In this document: positions 1 through 9,110 of the stretch, piece by piece | Layout: each line of letters opens with the position of its first letter | Numbering within the stretch: the first letter of the stretch is position 1 | DNA from: Leptospira barantonii | GTDB lineage: Bacteria > Spirochaetota > Leptospiria > Leptospirales > Leptospiraceae | Length of the DNA stretch: 32,500 nt | Direction: 5' to 3' | Assembly (NCBI RefSeq): GCF_002811925.1 | Contig: NZ_NPDS01000009.1 | Location: forward strand, 1-32,500 | The notes under the pieces: model-generated | The model's input: only the letters and a program-made list of their open reading frames with translations | Told to the model about the DNA's origin: nothing | Databases searched by the model: none | Made by a program: the position numbers and the translations under genes

Positions 1-35
1 TCACGCTACTTTTTCTGTTATCAATGTCTTAACAA

Positions 36-64
36 AAGCTCGGCTCATACAGCCGGGCTTTTTT
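36..64 (+). terminator. Rho-independent terminator-like hairpin at left edge
   Basis: Ten-pair stem AAGCTCGGCT / AGCCGGGCTT (one G-U pair) with a CATAC loop, followed by TTTT then CGTTTT. A shorter T-rich tail on the other strand means it could act in both directions. It probably ends a + strand gene lying left of the window and may back up termination of the - strand lipoprotein gene. Confidence 0.7.
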
Positions 65-173
65 CGTTTTAAGACTACGACGCGTTCCGCGTCGATCCAT
101 TCTAAATTTATAAACTGTTCTCTGGAATACGACTGAGGTTGGCGAAAGCCGCTGAAAGTTCGAAAGAAGAAAC

Positions 174-203
174 GAAGGCAGGAATTCAAAATTTCCCGCC
201 TTC
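174..203 (-). terminator. Hairpin just downstream of the lipoprotein gene
   Basis: Inverted repeat with arms 174-184 and 193-203 (11 pairs, one G-U when read on the - strand, 8-nt loop), starting 16 nt after the lipoprotein stop codon. On the - strand it is followed by a pyrimidine-rich but interrupted stretch (GTTTCTTCTTTC), so termination is likely but not textbook. Confidence 0.5.
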
Positions 204-218
204 AGTGATACGAAAATT

Positions 219-1211
219 TTAATTCGGAATAAAGATCGCCTTATCCGGGTTTGGTGAATCGTAACCGGCCTGCAGACAGGTGGTTTGCGCATAACCCGTA
301 GTAAACCCGTAATTGTCCGTACTGATATAGTAACTTCTCGTGGAAAGTCCGGATTCTCCCGGATAGGTACAACGTCCGGTTCGAAGCATGTTCGCATTTG
401 CCGGTGGGTTCAGCGACTCACAACCGCCAGCAACGTTCGCCGTCGGATTGGAACCTAAAAAGTCGTAACATCTACGGAACGTGTTTGCCTCGTTGGATGT
501 GGAAGTCGGAACGATCGCACCGTCCGAGATATTGGTTTTAAAATTCGCGACAAGACCGCTCACGTGTTTCACTTGAAGAATGTAATTCCCGGCCGCTAAG
601 GTAGCCCTATCGAACTCGGATGTTTGAGACGTGCCGGTCGCAAGCGCAGTCGCTACCGAAGTGGGAGAAGAATAGTAATACAAATCCAAATTGCTTCCCG
701 CGTATCCGAAGACGTTTGCGACGTGCGGAGTGTTTGTCGTCGCGGTAAACGAATAGAACGTACTTACGTCGATCGAAGAAACTCTTCCCGTAATAGAATT
801 CGGTTGATTGAGCGCAATACTCTGAAGCGGTCTGTAACGGATCGTTTTGGAAAGAACCGAACTGCCGGATCTTTGAACGACGATGGGAAGAGTGGAGTTC
901 ACGGCCACGTTTGGAACGGTGGGCATCGTAAACGTAAGCGTGCTCGTGTTGGTCAGATTGATTCCGGTGGCCGTAGTTCCTCCGACGCTGACCGTATATT
1001 CGGAAGCGACTCCGGGAAAACTTTCTCCCGTAAGACTTGTTGTGCTTCCGGGAAAACCGCGGTCCGGATAGATATCGGCGACGGTTTCGGCGTTCGACAC
1101 GTTGTATAAAAGGAATAACATCAGGGTATCGTCGTTCGAATCCCCTTTCTTACAATTCGCGAAGGAAAACAAAATCAGCATCGTGCCTACGAATGCAATC
1201 GGACTTTTCAT
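219..1211 (-). CDS. Putative surface lipoprotein with IPT/TIG-like domain
   Basis: 330 aa. The N-terminus has a charged start, a hydrophobic stretch (residues 5-18) and a relaxed leptospiral lipobox ending FANC, so lipidation at Cys20 and export are expected. Residues about 44-130 resemble an IPT/TIG immunoglobulin-like fold (an IYPDRGFPGST start, then G-x-x-F and VGGTTA motifs). Residues about 135-230 look like a beta-sandwich of pre-peptidase C-terminal type (TFYSFTA, LAAGNYILQV). The C-terminal 80 residues carry four cysteines that could form two disulfides. ATG start with GGAG 11 nt upstream. It appears to be a single-gene unit. No enzymatic motif is visible; a surface binding or structural role is inference. 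Confidence 0.8.
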   Translation of the reverse strand: MKSPIAFVGTMLILFSFANCKKGDSNDDTLMLFLLYNVSNAETVADIYPDRGFPGSTTSLTGESFPGVASEYTVSVGGTTATGINLTNTSTLTFTMPTVPNVAVNSTLPIVVQRSGSSVLSKTIRYRPLQSIALNQPNSITGRVSSIDVSTFYSFTATTNTPHVANVFGYAGSNLDLYYYSSPTSVATALATGTSQTSEFDRATLAAGNYILQVKHVSGLVANFKTNISDGAIVPTSTSNEANTFRRCYDFLGSNPTANVAGGCESLNPPANANMLRTGRCTYPGESGLSTRSYYISTDNYGFTTGYAQTTCLQAGYDSPNPDKAIFIPN

Positions 1212-1396
1212 TTTAAACGGCTCCTAAGTGACCTTGAAAAAAGTATAAGGTTCACGAGCTAAGAGTAGAATAAAATCCGTATAAAAACAACGTCGGGAAC
1301 TACGTAGTAACGAACCGTCTATCCGTAGTTTTACGGAGAATGGGAATTCGAATCTTCTTCGTTTTCAAAACGACTTTCGAATCGATCTTGGTCTTA

Positions 1397-2206
1397 TCAG
1401 TTGCTTCTCATTCTGAAAATTGCATTGTTGCAGGAGAAACTCACCTTCTTTGGAATCAGACAAAGATCCAAATTCTTATGATTGCTACGATACGCGTTCA
1501 ATAAGAATTGTTTCGTGTGCTCCACGGAATGCAAACCGGCCCATTCGTGAAAATTAACGTTCGGTTTGTTTTCGATCTCGCCTCCGCCGCGAATCGTTTT
1601 TTCGGAATCCTTGTTGAGACAGATATGAGTCGCGTAAGGTTGATAGAGTTTCATCTCATTTTGAGAAAGATCCAAACATTCGACCGCTTCTTCCTCGTGA
1701 TGAACGATCGGAGAAAGATCGTAGTAACCCGTTTGTATATGAGGCATGGAAAGAAGTTGCCAAGGTTCTTCCAGCGGAGCGAGTTTGATTTGATTAGGAT
1801 GGTTTTCAACCCAGTTGCTGTGCGAATAAAAATCCTGAATGATATGAGTCGCGTGTCCGATCTGTTTCATCGAATCCGAGAAGAACGTAGCTTTTTCTGA
1901 TTTCGATTTGAGATCTCTGAGTTCGATCCCACATCCGAAGATATTGTTGTTATCACAGTGGAACGCTTCCGCGTTCATCAACTCCGAATCGGAACGGAGA
2001 TTTCCTTGAACGATCATTTCCTGACAATCGGCTCGTATTTCATAACCCGTTTCTTCGGTGAATTCACGGAAGGATTCTTTTAAAATTCGAATGTGATTGA
2101 AGGATCCGGCGGGACCAAAGGCTTCCAATGGAGAAAACGAGGGCCAAAAATCGAATACGATCAAAACGATTGGGACGGTAAATATAGTTTTTAAAAATCG
2201 ATTCAT
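1397..2206 (-). CDS. Secreted HET-C / zinc-dependent phospholipase C-like protein
   Basis: 269 aa with an N-terminal hydrophobic segment (residues 4-20) that is a likely signal peptide or anchor. The diagnostic stretch is GHATHIIQDFYSHSNWVE (residues 117-134), the His/Asp/His pattern of the HET-C and zinc PLC/P1-nuclease-like all-helical fold. Further candidate metal ligands are His38 and the C-terminal cluster H220, H226 and H230 (EWAGLHSVEHTKQFL). There are eight Cys after the signal, compatible with disulfides outside the cytoplasm. Substrate is unknown: a phospholipid or nucleotide phosphoester is suggested by the fold only. No clear Shine-Dalgarno precedes the ATG. A palindrome shared with the 3247 gene lies 7-22 nt upstream of the start. 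Confidence 0.7.
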   Translation of the reverse strand: MNRFLKTIFTVPIVLIVFDFWPSFSPLEAFGPAGSFNHIRILKESFREFTEETGYEIRADCQEMIVQGNLRSDSELMNAEAFHCDNNNIFGCGIELRDLKSKSEKATFFSDSMKQIGHATHIIQDFYSHSNWVENHPNQIKLAPLEEPWQLLSMPHIQTGYYDLSPIVHHEEEAVECLDLSQNEMKLYQPYATHICLNKDSEKTIRGGGEIENKPNVNFHEWAGLHSVEHTKQFLLNAYRSNHKNLDLCLIPKKVSFSCNNAIFRMRSN

Positions 2207-2212
2207 CTAAAA

Positions 2213-2228
2213 GTAAGTAACTGCTTAC
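2213..2228. promoter_or_regulatory. Imperfect palindrome upstream of the HET-C-like gene (candidate operator, copy 1)
   Basis: GTAAGTAACTGCTTAC matches 14 of 16 bases of the perfect palindrome at 3128-3143. Read on the - strand it follows a weak promoter-like pair (TTGAAA, 17 nt, TATGTA), so it would overlap the transcription start. Operator function is inference. Confidence 0.45.
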
Positions 2229-2340
2229 ATACATTTAGACCTGTAGGCTTTCAAAAGTTCGATTTTTTTCTCAAAAACGCACGGACGCAATCGGGAAAAA
2301 ACGAACTCAGATCCTGACGAAATTTGAATTCGATAGAGAA

Positions 2341-2400
2341 TGAAGTGGAGGCGAGCGCGGAAGGTCGGAGCAGGGAGCCCTCCGAATGCCGAGTTCGGAA
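2341..2400. other. GC-rich intergenic segment with overlapping inverted repeats
   Basis: This stretch is visibly richer in G+C than the surrounding intergenic DNA and holds short inverted repeats (CGGAG...CTCCG, and CCGAGTTCGG). It lies directly after the DUF2721 stop on the - strand. It could be a structured 3' end of that transcript or a copy of a dispersed intergenic repeat; the reading does not decide. Confidence 0.3.
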
Positions 2401-2403
2401 CGT

Positions 2404-2892
2404 TTATTTTTGAATTTGAGAACCTAAAAATTCGGTAAGATCGATAAGACCCTTGATGAACTTGAGATTGTAGCGGCTTTCATACAACAAAAAGATGCTC
2501 GCCATAAAAAGAAAAACTCCGCCCAAGAGCGCGGTCAGAGTCGCAACCCAAGAATAATCCAGATACAATGCCTTGGACAACGCGAAACCCAAACTTGATA
2601 AAACAAAAAGGGAAGTGGCCGTATAAAGAAAGGCCATGGATCTTTGGATCAGAATCGCACGGATTCTCTGGATCTGAAGTTGTTTTTCAAGACTTTCCAT
2701 TCTCTCCGAAGGAAACGGCAGTTTGCCCGCGAGAACTCCCTCCACTTCCGCTTTGAGAAGATTGACCCGATCGAAAATTCTTCCTAGGCGATTTGCGGTG
2801 GAAAAAATCAAACTCGCACAAGCGGTGATCATGACTGCGGGAGTGATCATTCCGGTTAGGATTCCTGGATTGGAAAGTGATTCTAAAAACAC
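2404..2892 (-). CDS. DUF2721 family membrane protein
   Basis: 162 aa. The N-terminus fits DUF2721: a first membrane helix (about residues 8-30) followed by the family-typical NRLGRIFDRVNLLKAE segment, a charged cytoplasmic helix (40-80), then two more membrane helices (about 85-110 and 113-138) and a short polar tail. The family has no assigned biochemical role. It could share a transcript with the - strand HET-C-like gene (about 200 bp apart), but the intervening GC-rich segment and that gene's own candidate promoter argue for separate units. Confidence 0.8.
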   Translation of the reverse strand: MFLESLSNPGILTGMITPAVMITACASLIFSTANRLGRIFDRVNLLKAEVEGVLAGKLPFPSERMESLEKQLQIQRIRAILIQRSMAFLYTATSLFVLSSLGFALSKALYLDYSWVATLTALLGGVFLFMASIFLLYESRYNLKFIKGLIDLTEFLGSQIQK

Positions 2893-3246
2893 GAGCTCAG
2901 GTTTGATCGGACCCCGATTTTGTCCATTGATTTTGAATTCGTATAATTCGAGTTAGGTGCTTGCGATTTCGAGACGAACGACCCTCTCCGAAAAATCGAA
3001 AGAATGAGAACCGAATTATACTTTGGAAGCCGACGAGATGTTTCGTTTTGAGGGTTATTTTTCGAAAATCGCCCGAGAATCGTTCGAAAAAAACTTGATA
3101 CTCTGGAGGTATCCTAAAAATAAACATGTAAGCAATTGCTTACTATATAAAACCCGATACTTTCCTTTCGATTTATGAACTGAAAGAAAAATAAAAACGG
3201 AGTATTCGGGCAGAATGGTTTATTTCGAACAAGAACGGGGTGATTT
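2893..3246. other. Intergenic region between DUF2721 and the sulfatase-like gene
   Basis: 354 bp without a credible gene. It holds the divergent promoters of the - strand DUF2721 gene and the + strand sulfatase-fold gene, a small inverted repeat GATAC-N7-GTATC near 3096-3112, and the perfect 16-bp palindrome at 3128-3143. Short open frames crossing it lack ribosome-binding sites and plausible composition. Confidence 0.6.
3128..3143. promoter_or_regulatory. Perfect 16-bp palindrome (candidate operator, copy 2)
   Basis: GTAAGCAATTGCTTAC is a perfect 8+8 palindrome about 104 bp before the TTG start of the sulfatase-fold gene, followed by AT-rich TATATAAAA. Symmetry and length are typical of sites for dimeric TetR-, GntR- or MarR-type repressors. 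A second copy lies at 2213-2228. Confidence 0.5.
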
Positions 3247-5172
<1,926 letters not shown>

Positions 5173-7155
5173 TCATTTCTTAGGATCGATTTCCTTTTGC
5201 AATTCCACGTCGGAAGGAAACACGATATTCTTATTGAGTAGTTCGTAACTCAGGTTGAGATACGCTTTCGCTTTTTTACTCATATCGTCGCATACGACCG
5301 GGTCCTTCTCGCAGAAGTTATTCTTTTGACGAGGAGGTTGTATGTTATACGAAAGATCCTCTTTCCCGTCGAAAAATCTCAGATAAAAATGTTCGTTTTC
5401 GATCCAACCGAAAAGATTCCCGTAAGCAAAGTAGGCGGTTTGTGTTCTGCCCGGTGCGAGAAGATTTCTTCCCATCGAAGAGAATACCGCCTTTTTACCC
5501 ACAAGTCCGAGAATCGTAGGAATCACGTCCAACTGGGACGCGATAGTTTCGTCTAACGCAGGTGCGACCCTTCCCGGAGCGTAGATCAGAAACGGAACGT
5601 TTCTATCCTCGTAGTAGTCGAGATATCTATGGTGCGTGTGATCCGCAACGAAAACGAAAATCGTATTCTTAAAGTAACCGGACTTTTCGGCTTGTGTGAT
5701 AAAGTTGTGAACGGCCCAATCCGCATAGTTGTAAACGTTTAGAAAGTCATAGTCTCTGGTAGACGGATCGAAGATTCTAAATTTTTCGGAAGGAGTTCTA
5801 TACGGATAATGTGTGGTTAGGGTAAGCGCCAATCCGAGAACCGGCTTTTTGGAAGACGAGATTTTTTCATGCAATAATTGTAATACGTCCGCGTCGTCGT
5901 AACCCCAGGCTCCGAGTTTGAATCTTCCGAGTTTCGCGATTTCTTTTTCTCCGAGAACCGTATCGAAACCCCAGTGAGGCATCAAGGTGCTTTTGTTATC
6001 GAAACTTAGATCTCCGCCGGTTACGAAAAAAGTATCGTAACCCATTCTTTTAAAAATATTTCCGATCCCGGAAAAGTTTCCGAGAACCTGATGTGTACGA
6101 ACCACGGTTAAACCGGGACGATCCGGGATTCCGGTAAGAATGGACATCATACCGTTGGTCGTTCTTCCTCCCGAAGCGATGAATCGATTGTAGAATCTTC
6201 CCTTTTTCAAAAGTTGATTGAAGTAGGGCGTGACTTCCTTTCCTTCCACAAGTCCGTTCGAAATCGGACGGATGAATTTACCGGTCCAGTTTTCGAGCAT
6301 GATCAAGACCACGTTAGGCGGTGTCCCCGTGTTTGTTTCTTTTTGAACCCTGAGAATCGGATATTTGTCGCTGATGAATTCCGCACCGGAATAAGAAATT
6401 TCCTTTCGAACGATCGCAACGGCTTCGTCGGTTTCCAATTTTAAGAATTTAGGAATGGTCTGACTTTTCAAATCCATGATGGAGGTAAAAACTCCGTTCA
6501 ACGCGATGTTGTTTACGAAGTTGTTTCCCGATACGATTGCGTTAGTCGCTCTTATTGGAGATTCTTGAATTCCTCCCCGAACGGCGATGATCGTTACGAT
6601 CAATACGATCGCGATTTGAATTCCTGTGGACTTCCAGGATTCTTCCTTGTATCGATACGGATTGTATTTGAGAAAAAGCCAGGTGGAAACTGGAAGAAAC
6701 ACGAGAAGAAAAACGATTCCTATGAGAAAGGTAACCGTGTTTTGTTCCAAAGCGGAACGTAGAATCACTCCCAAGTCCTTTCCGATAAAAACGAAACCTT
6801 CGTAGCCGATATGTTTGTTCGCGTTTTCAAAGTAGATGATGTCCGCGATCAAGTGCGCGATCATCCAAACTCCCAAAAGAATCGGAGTGTATCCCCAGAA
6901 AAAACGATACGCTTTGAATCGATTTAGATAAGGCAATACGGATAAGAATGCGAACAAACCCAACGTCATTCCGATCACGACTAGGTCGAATCGAAATCCC
7001 AAAAGGAATGCGAGTGCGACTTCTTCCACGGGAACTTCCCGAAGACGGTATGAATAGACCGATAAAAAAGCGATCTTGTATAACAAAAGGATGAGAGCGA
7101 AGTAGAGAACATAACCTAAGATAAGTTTTAAGTGTGTGGGTATACGTTGAAACAT
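5173..7155 (-). CDS. LtaS-like sulfatase-fold membrane protein (phosphoglycerol transferase family)
   Basis: 660 aa with five membrane helices (about residues 10-33, 47-75, 87-107, 141-162 and 178-193) and an extracytoplasmic catalytic domain. Motifs are NVVLIMLENWTGKFI (Glu288), GGRTTNGMMSILTG (nucleophile Thr332 or Thr333), LTLTTHYPYRTP (His449) and FVFVADHTHHR (Asp505, His506). The order fits the LTA synthase family. As spirochaetes have no classical lipoteichoic acid, a phosphoglycerol or related decoration of periplasmic glycan or LPS is more plausible than LTA synthesis. ATG start with AAAGAG a few nt upstream. It is a distant paralogue of the convergent neighbour, not a recent duplicate. 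Confidence 0.8.
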   Translation of the reverse strand: MFQRIPTHLKLILGYVLYFALILLLYKIAFLSVYSYRLREVPVEEVALAFLLGFRFDLVVIGMTLGLFAFLSVLPYLNRFKAYRFFWGYTPILLGVWMIAHLIADIIYFENANKHIGYEGFVFIGKDLGVILRSALEQNTVTFLIGIVFLLVFLPVSTWLFLKYNPYRYKEESWKSTGIQIAIVLIVTIIAVRGGIQESPIRATNAIVSGNNFVNNIALNGVFTSIMDLKSQTIPKFLKLETDEAVAIVRKEISYSGAEFISDKYPILRVQKETNTGTPPNVVLIMLENWTGKFIRPISNGLVEGKEVTPYFNQLLKKGRFYNRFIASGGRTTNGMMSILTGIPDRPGLTVVRTHQVLGNFSGIGNIFKRMGYDTFFVTGGDLSFDNKSTLMPHWGFDTVLGEKEIAKLGRFKLGAWGYDDADVLQLLHEKISSSKKPVLGLALTLTTHYPYRTPSEKFRIFDPSTRDYDFLNVYNYADWAVHNFITQAEKSGYFKNTIFVFVADHTHHRYLDYYEDRNVPFLIYAPGRVAPALDETIASQLDVIPTILGLVGKKAVFSSMGRNLLAPGRTQTAYFAYGNLFGWIENEHFYLRFFDGKEDLSYNIQPPRQKNNFCEKDPVVCDDMSKKAKAYLNLSYELLNKNIVFPSDVELQKEIDPKK

Positions 7156-7327
7156 TCTGACTCTTTGTGTTGGTATGAATTGGAAAGTCCGAATCGAATT
7201 CGGATCCCAAATCTATAGTAGGCTAAAGAGGAGGCAGAGGCTCAAGTCAAAAATGGTCGAAATTGAAAGGCTGGTCCCGATTCGAAATTACAAAATGGGA
7301 ACGAATTCGATACGGATTCTTTTGTGA

Positions 7328-7349
7328 AAACGAGTTTGAAAACTCGTTT
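7328..7349. repeat. Perfect short inverted repeat
   Basis: AAACGAGTTT and AAACTCGTTT are exact reverse complements separated by GA. In RNA this would fold as a nine-pair stem with a TGAA loop. No T-run follows on the + strand, so it is more likely a regulatory or structural site than a terminator. Confidence 0.5.
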
Positions 7350-7451
7350 CGATACGGCTTTGAAGCGTTTCTAAATCGTTTGGTTTATAAATTTATTTCC
7401 TAAAAAAATTTCAAAATCCGAAAAAATCGAGCCAAAACCCGTATTAGAACC

Positions 7452-7480
7452 TTGACAGATTTCGTCTTTTTTCTCATACT
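7452..7480 (+). promoter_or_regulatory. Sigma-70 type promoter of the tetR-efflux operon
   Basis: TTGACA at 7452-7457 is a perfect -35 box, followed by a 17-nt spacer and CATACT (4 of 6 matches to the -10 consensus) at 7475-7480. The expected transcription start near 7487 falls inside the adjoining operator, and the ATG lies about 25 nt further on. Confidence 0.65.
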
Positions 7481-7497
7481 GAGTGAGTAATCACTCA
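7480..7497. promoter_or_regulatory. TetR-type operator overlapping the transcription start
   Basis: TGAGTGAGTAATCACTCA consists of 7-bp inverted arms TGAGTGA / TCACTCA around GTAA. This closely resembles the TGAGTGA-type arms of many TetR-family operators. It overlaps the end of the -10 box and the predicted start site of the tetR gene 14 bp downstream, so autorepression is the simple reading. Confidence 0.7.
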
Positions 7498-7511
7498 CCG
7501 AAAGGTTTATC

Positions 7512-8264
7512 ATGGAAGAAATGAAGGACAATATCGAAATCGATCCGCAATGGCCGGAAGGCCAAAAGAAGATCTTTTTGGCGGCCATCGACATATTCGC
7601 TCAAAAGGGTTTTTCCGCGGCCACGACTATGGAAATCGCGAAGAAGGCCGGCGTCGCGGAAGGGCTGATTTTCAAACATTTCAAAAGTAAGAAGGAACTT
7701 CTTCTTCGTTTGGTTCTTCCGATCATGGAAGGTTTCATCGCTCCGATCACTCTGAGAAGACTTCAGGGAGTTTTTTCAAAGGACTTCTCTTCCATAGAAG
7801 AATTTCTGACGGCGGTGTTCGAGGAGAGAATTTCCTTTATCGCAAAGAATCGAAATCTGATTCGGATCATTCTTCAGGAAACCCTAGTCAACTCGGAGAT
7901 ACAAGGCGTTTTGGAACGAGTCTTTACGGAAAGGCTAGCGCCTCTGATCATTCAACGTCTCAAAAAATTCCAAGATCAGGGATTGATCGAAGAGATGCCG
8001 ATCACGAGCGCGTTTCGTTTAGTTGCGACGAATCTCGCGGGTTATATCTTATTCACTGAAATTTTCTTTCAACAGAAGGCCGAGGACGGTTGGGACAACG
8101 AAGCCGAGTTGAAAAGAACGATCGAGTTTATCTCGAAAGGATTGGCGCCTAACAAGAAAGAGGCGCTCGTTTCCAAACCCGCACCCAAAAAAAAGACGCC
8201 GGCCCGTAAAACAAAATCTAAACCCGCGGCAAAAGCTAAGAAGAAGAAAAAAAAGAAATCTTAG
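7512..8264 (+). CDS. TetR/AcrR family regulator with lysine-rich C-terminal tail
   Basis: 250 aa. The N-terminal helix-turn-helix domain (residues about 17-63) has the classic TetR pattern: ILAAIDIFAQKGF-type first helix, TTMEIAKKAGVAEGLIFKHFKSKKELL recognition region. An all-helical ligand-binding domain follows to about residue 210. The last 37 residues are an unusual Lys/Ala/Pro tail ending in a lysine run, similar in composition to histone H1 tails. First gene of an operon with a membrane fusion protein and ABC transporter, with its own operator overlapping the promoter, so it is probably a local repressor of efflux or export. The tail codons include an A8 run. Confidence 0.9.
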   Translation: MEEMKDNIEIDPQWPEGQKKIFLAAIDIFAQKGFSAATTMEIAKKAGVAEGLIFKHFKSKKELLLRLVLPIMEGFIAPITLRRLQGVFSKDFSSIEEFLTAVFEERISFIAKNRNLIRIILQETLVNSEIQGVLERVFTERLAPLIIQRLKKFQDQGLIEEMPITSAFRLVATNLAGYILFTEIFFQQKAEDGWDNEAELKRTIEFISKGLAPNKKEALVSKPAPKKKTPARKTKSKPAAKAKKKKKKKS

Positions 8265-8294
8265 AATCGAAAACGATTCTTATCAGGAGTTTGT

Positions 8295-9110
8295 ATGAAT
8301 GTTGTTATTGATAAAATTAAAACTTTGATCCGGGTTTATAGATCTCTTCGATTCCCGTTTCGGGTTCTTATACCTGCGATTCCGATCGTCCTTTTGATCG
8401 TGTTGTTTTCGACTCGAGGTAAAAAACAAGTGGAAGACGTCGCCGTTCTCGGACCGATCGCGGAGAAAGCATACGGGCTCGGGACCGTTCATTCTTTGGA
8501 TACGTTTCGATTCAGGGTCGGAGTTCCGACCAAAATTACGAAGGTATTCGTCTTGGAAGGAGACGAGGTTTCCTCGGGTCAGGCGCTTCTCCAACTCGAA
8601 GGGATGACCGTGGTTCGTTCTCCGATTCACGGGATCGTTTCCGACGTGGGTTATCACGAAGGTGAGGTTGCGTTTCAGAATGTTCTCGCCATAGAGGTGT
8701 TAGGTGTCGGCTCCAAATATCTGATCGTAGCCTTGGACGAACAGATTCTTCTTTCGATCCGAAAGGGACAAAAGGCTTTGATTCGATTCGAAGGAAAACC
8801 GAACGAAGTGGTTCAAGGAAAAGTTCAAGGAACGTTTTCTCACGGAGGACAGTTCTACGCGAGAATCGAAGCGGCCAGTTTTCCGGACGGGGTTCTTCCG
8901 GGGATGACCGCGGACGTGGCGATCGAAGTCGGTAGGAAGGACAGCGCGGTTCTTGTTCCTAGAAAATACGAAAAGAAACAAAAAATTCTAATATTCAGAA
9001 ACGGTAAATCGATTGCGGTTCCGTTCGTTCCGGGACTAAAATCCGAACAGTTTATCGAGGTTAAGGAAGGCGACATTCAAGCCGGAGATAAGCTCACAGA
9101 GGTTCCTTAA
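8295..9110 (+). CDS. HlyD/MacA-type membrane fusion protein
   Basis: 271 aa. One membrane helix near residues 18-37 is followed by a periplasmic region with two lipoyl-like half motifs (TKITKVFVLEGDEVSSGQALLQLEG, then VVRSPIHGIVSDVGYHEGEVA) and beta-barrel domains. This is the adaptor that joins an inner-membrane ABC transporter to an outer-membrane channel. The long coiled-coil hairpin normally splitting the lipoyl halves is nearly absent, so the protein is shorter than typical MacA. AGGAG lies 6 nt before the ATG. Its stop overlaps the permease start by one base (TAATG), indicating translational coupling. Confidence 0.85.
   Translation: MNVVIDKIKTLIRVYRSLRFPFRVLIPAIPIVLLIVLFSTRGKKQVEDVAVLGPIAEKAYGLGTVHSLDTFRFRVGVPTKITKVFVLEGDEVSSGQALLQLEGMTVVRSPIHGIVSDVGYHEGEVAFQNVLAIEVLGVGSKYLIVALDEQILLSIRKGQKALIRFEGKPNEVVQGKVQGTFSHGGQFYARIEAASFPDGVLPGMTADVAIEVGRKDSAVLVPRKYEKKQKILIFRNGKSIAVPFVPGLKSEQFIEVKEGDIQAGDKLTEVP

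Larger units (their letters stand above)
7156..7511. other. Divergent intergenic region between the LtaS-like gene and tetR
   Basis: 356 bp with no credible gene. It contains a 10-bp direct repeat TTCGATACGG at 7306-7315 and 7348-7357, a hairpin at 7328-7349 between or overlapping those copies, and at its right end the tetR promoter and operator. A weak - strand promoter-like pair near 7215-7245 could serve the LtaS-like gene. Confidence 0.5.

Noticed and set aside
1..397. Open frames on the - strand at 1-189 and 29-397
   Set aside because: They run through the terminator hairpin and the end of the lipoprotein gene, have no ribosome-binding site and an implausible Arg/Phe-rich composition.
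1299..1310. Palindrome ACTACGTAGT upstream of the lipoprotein gene
   Set aside because: Only 10 bp, single copy and not positioned against a clear promoter; chance is a sufficient explanation.
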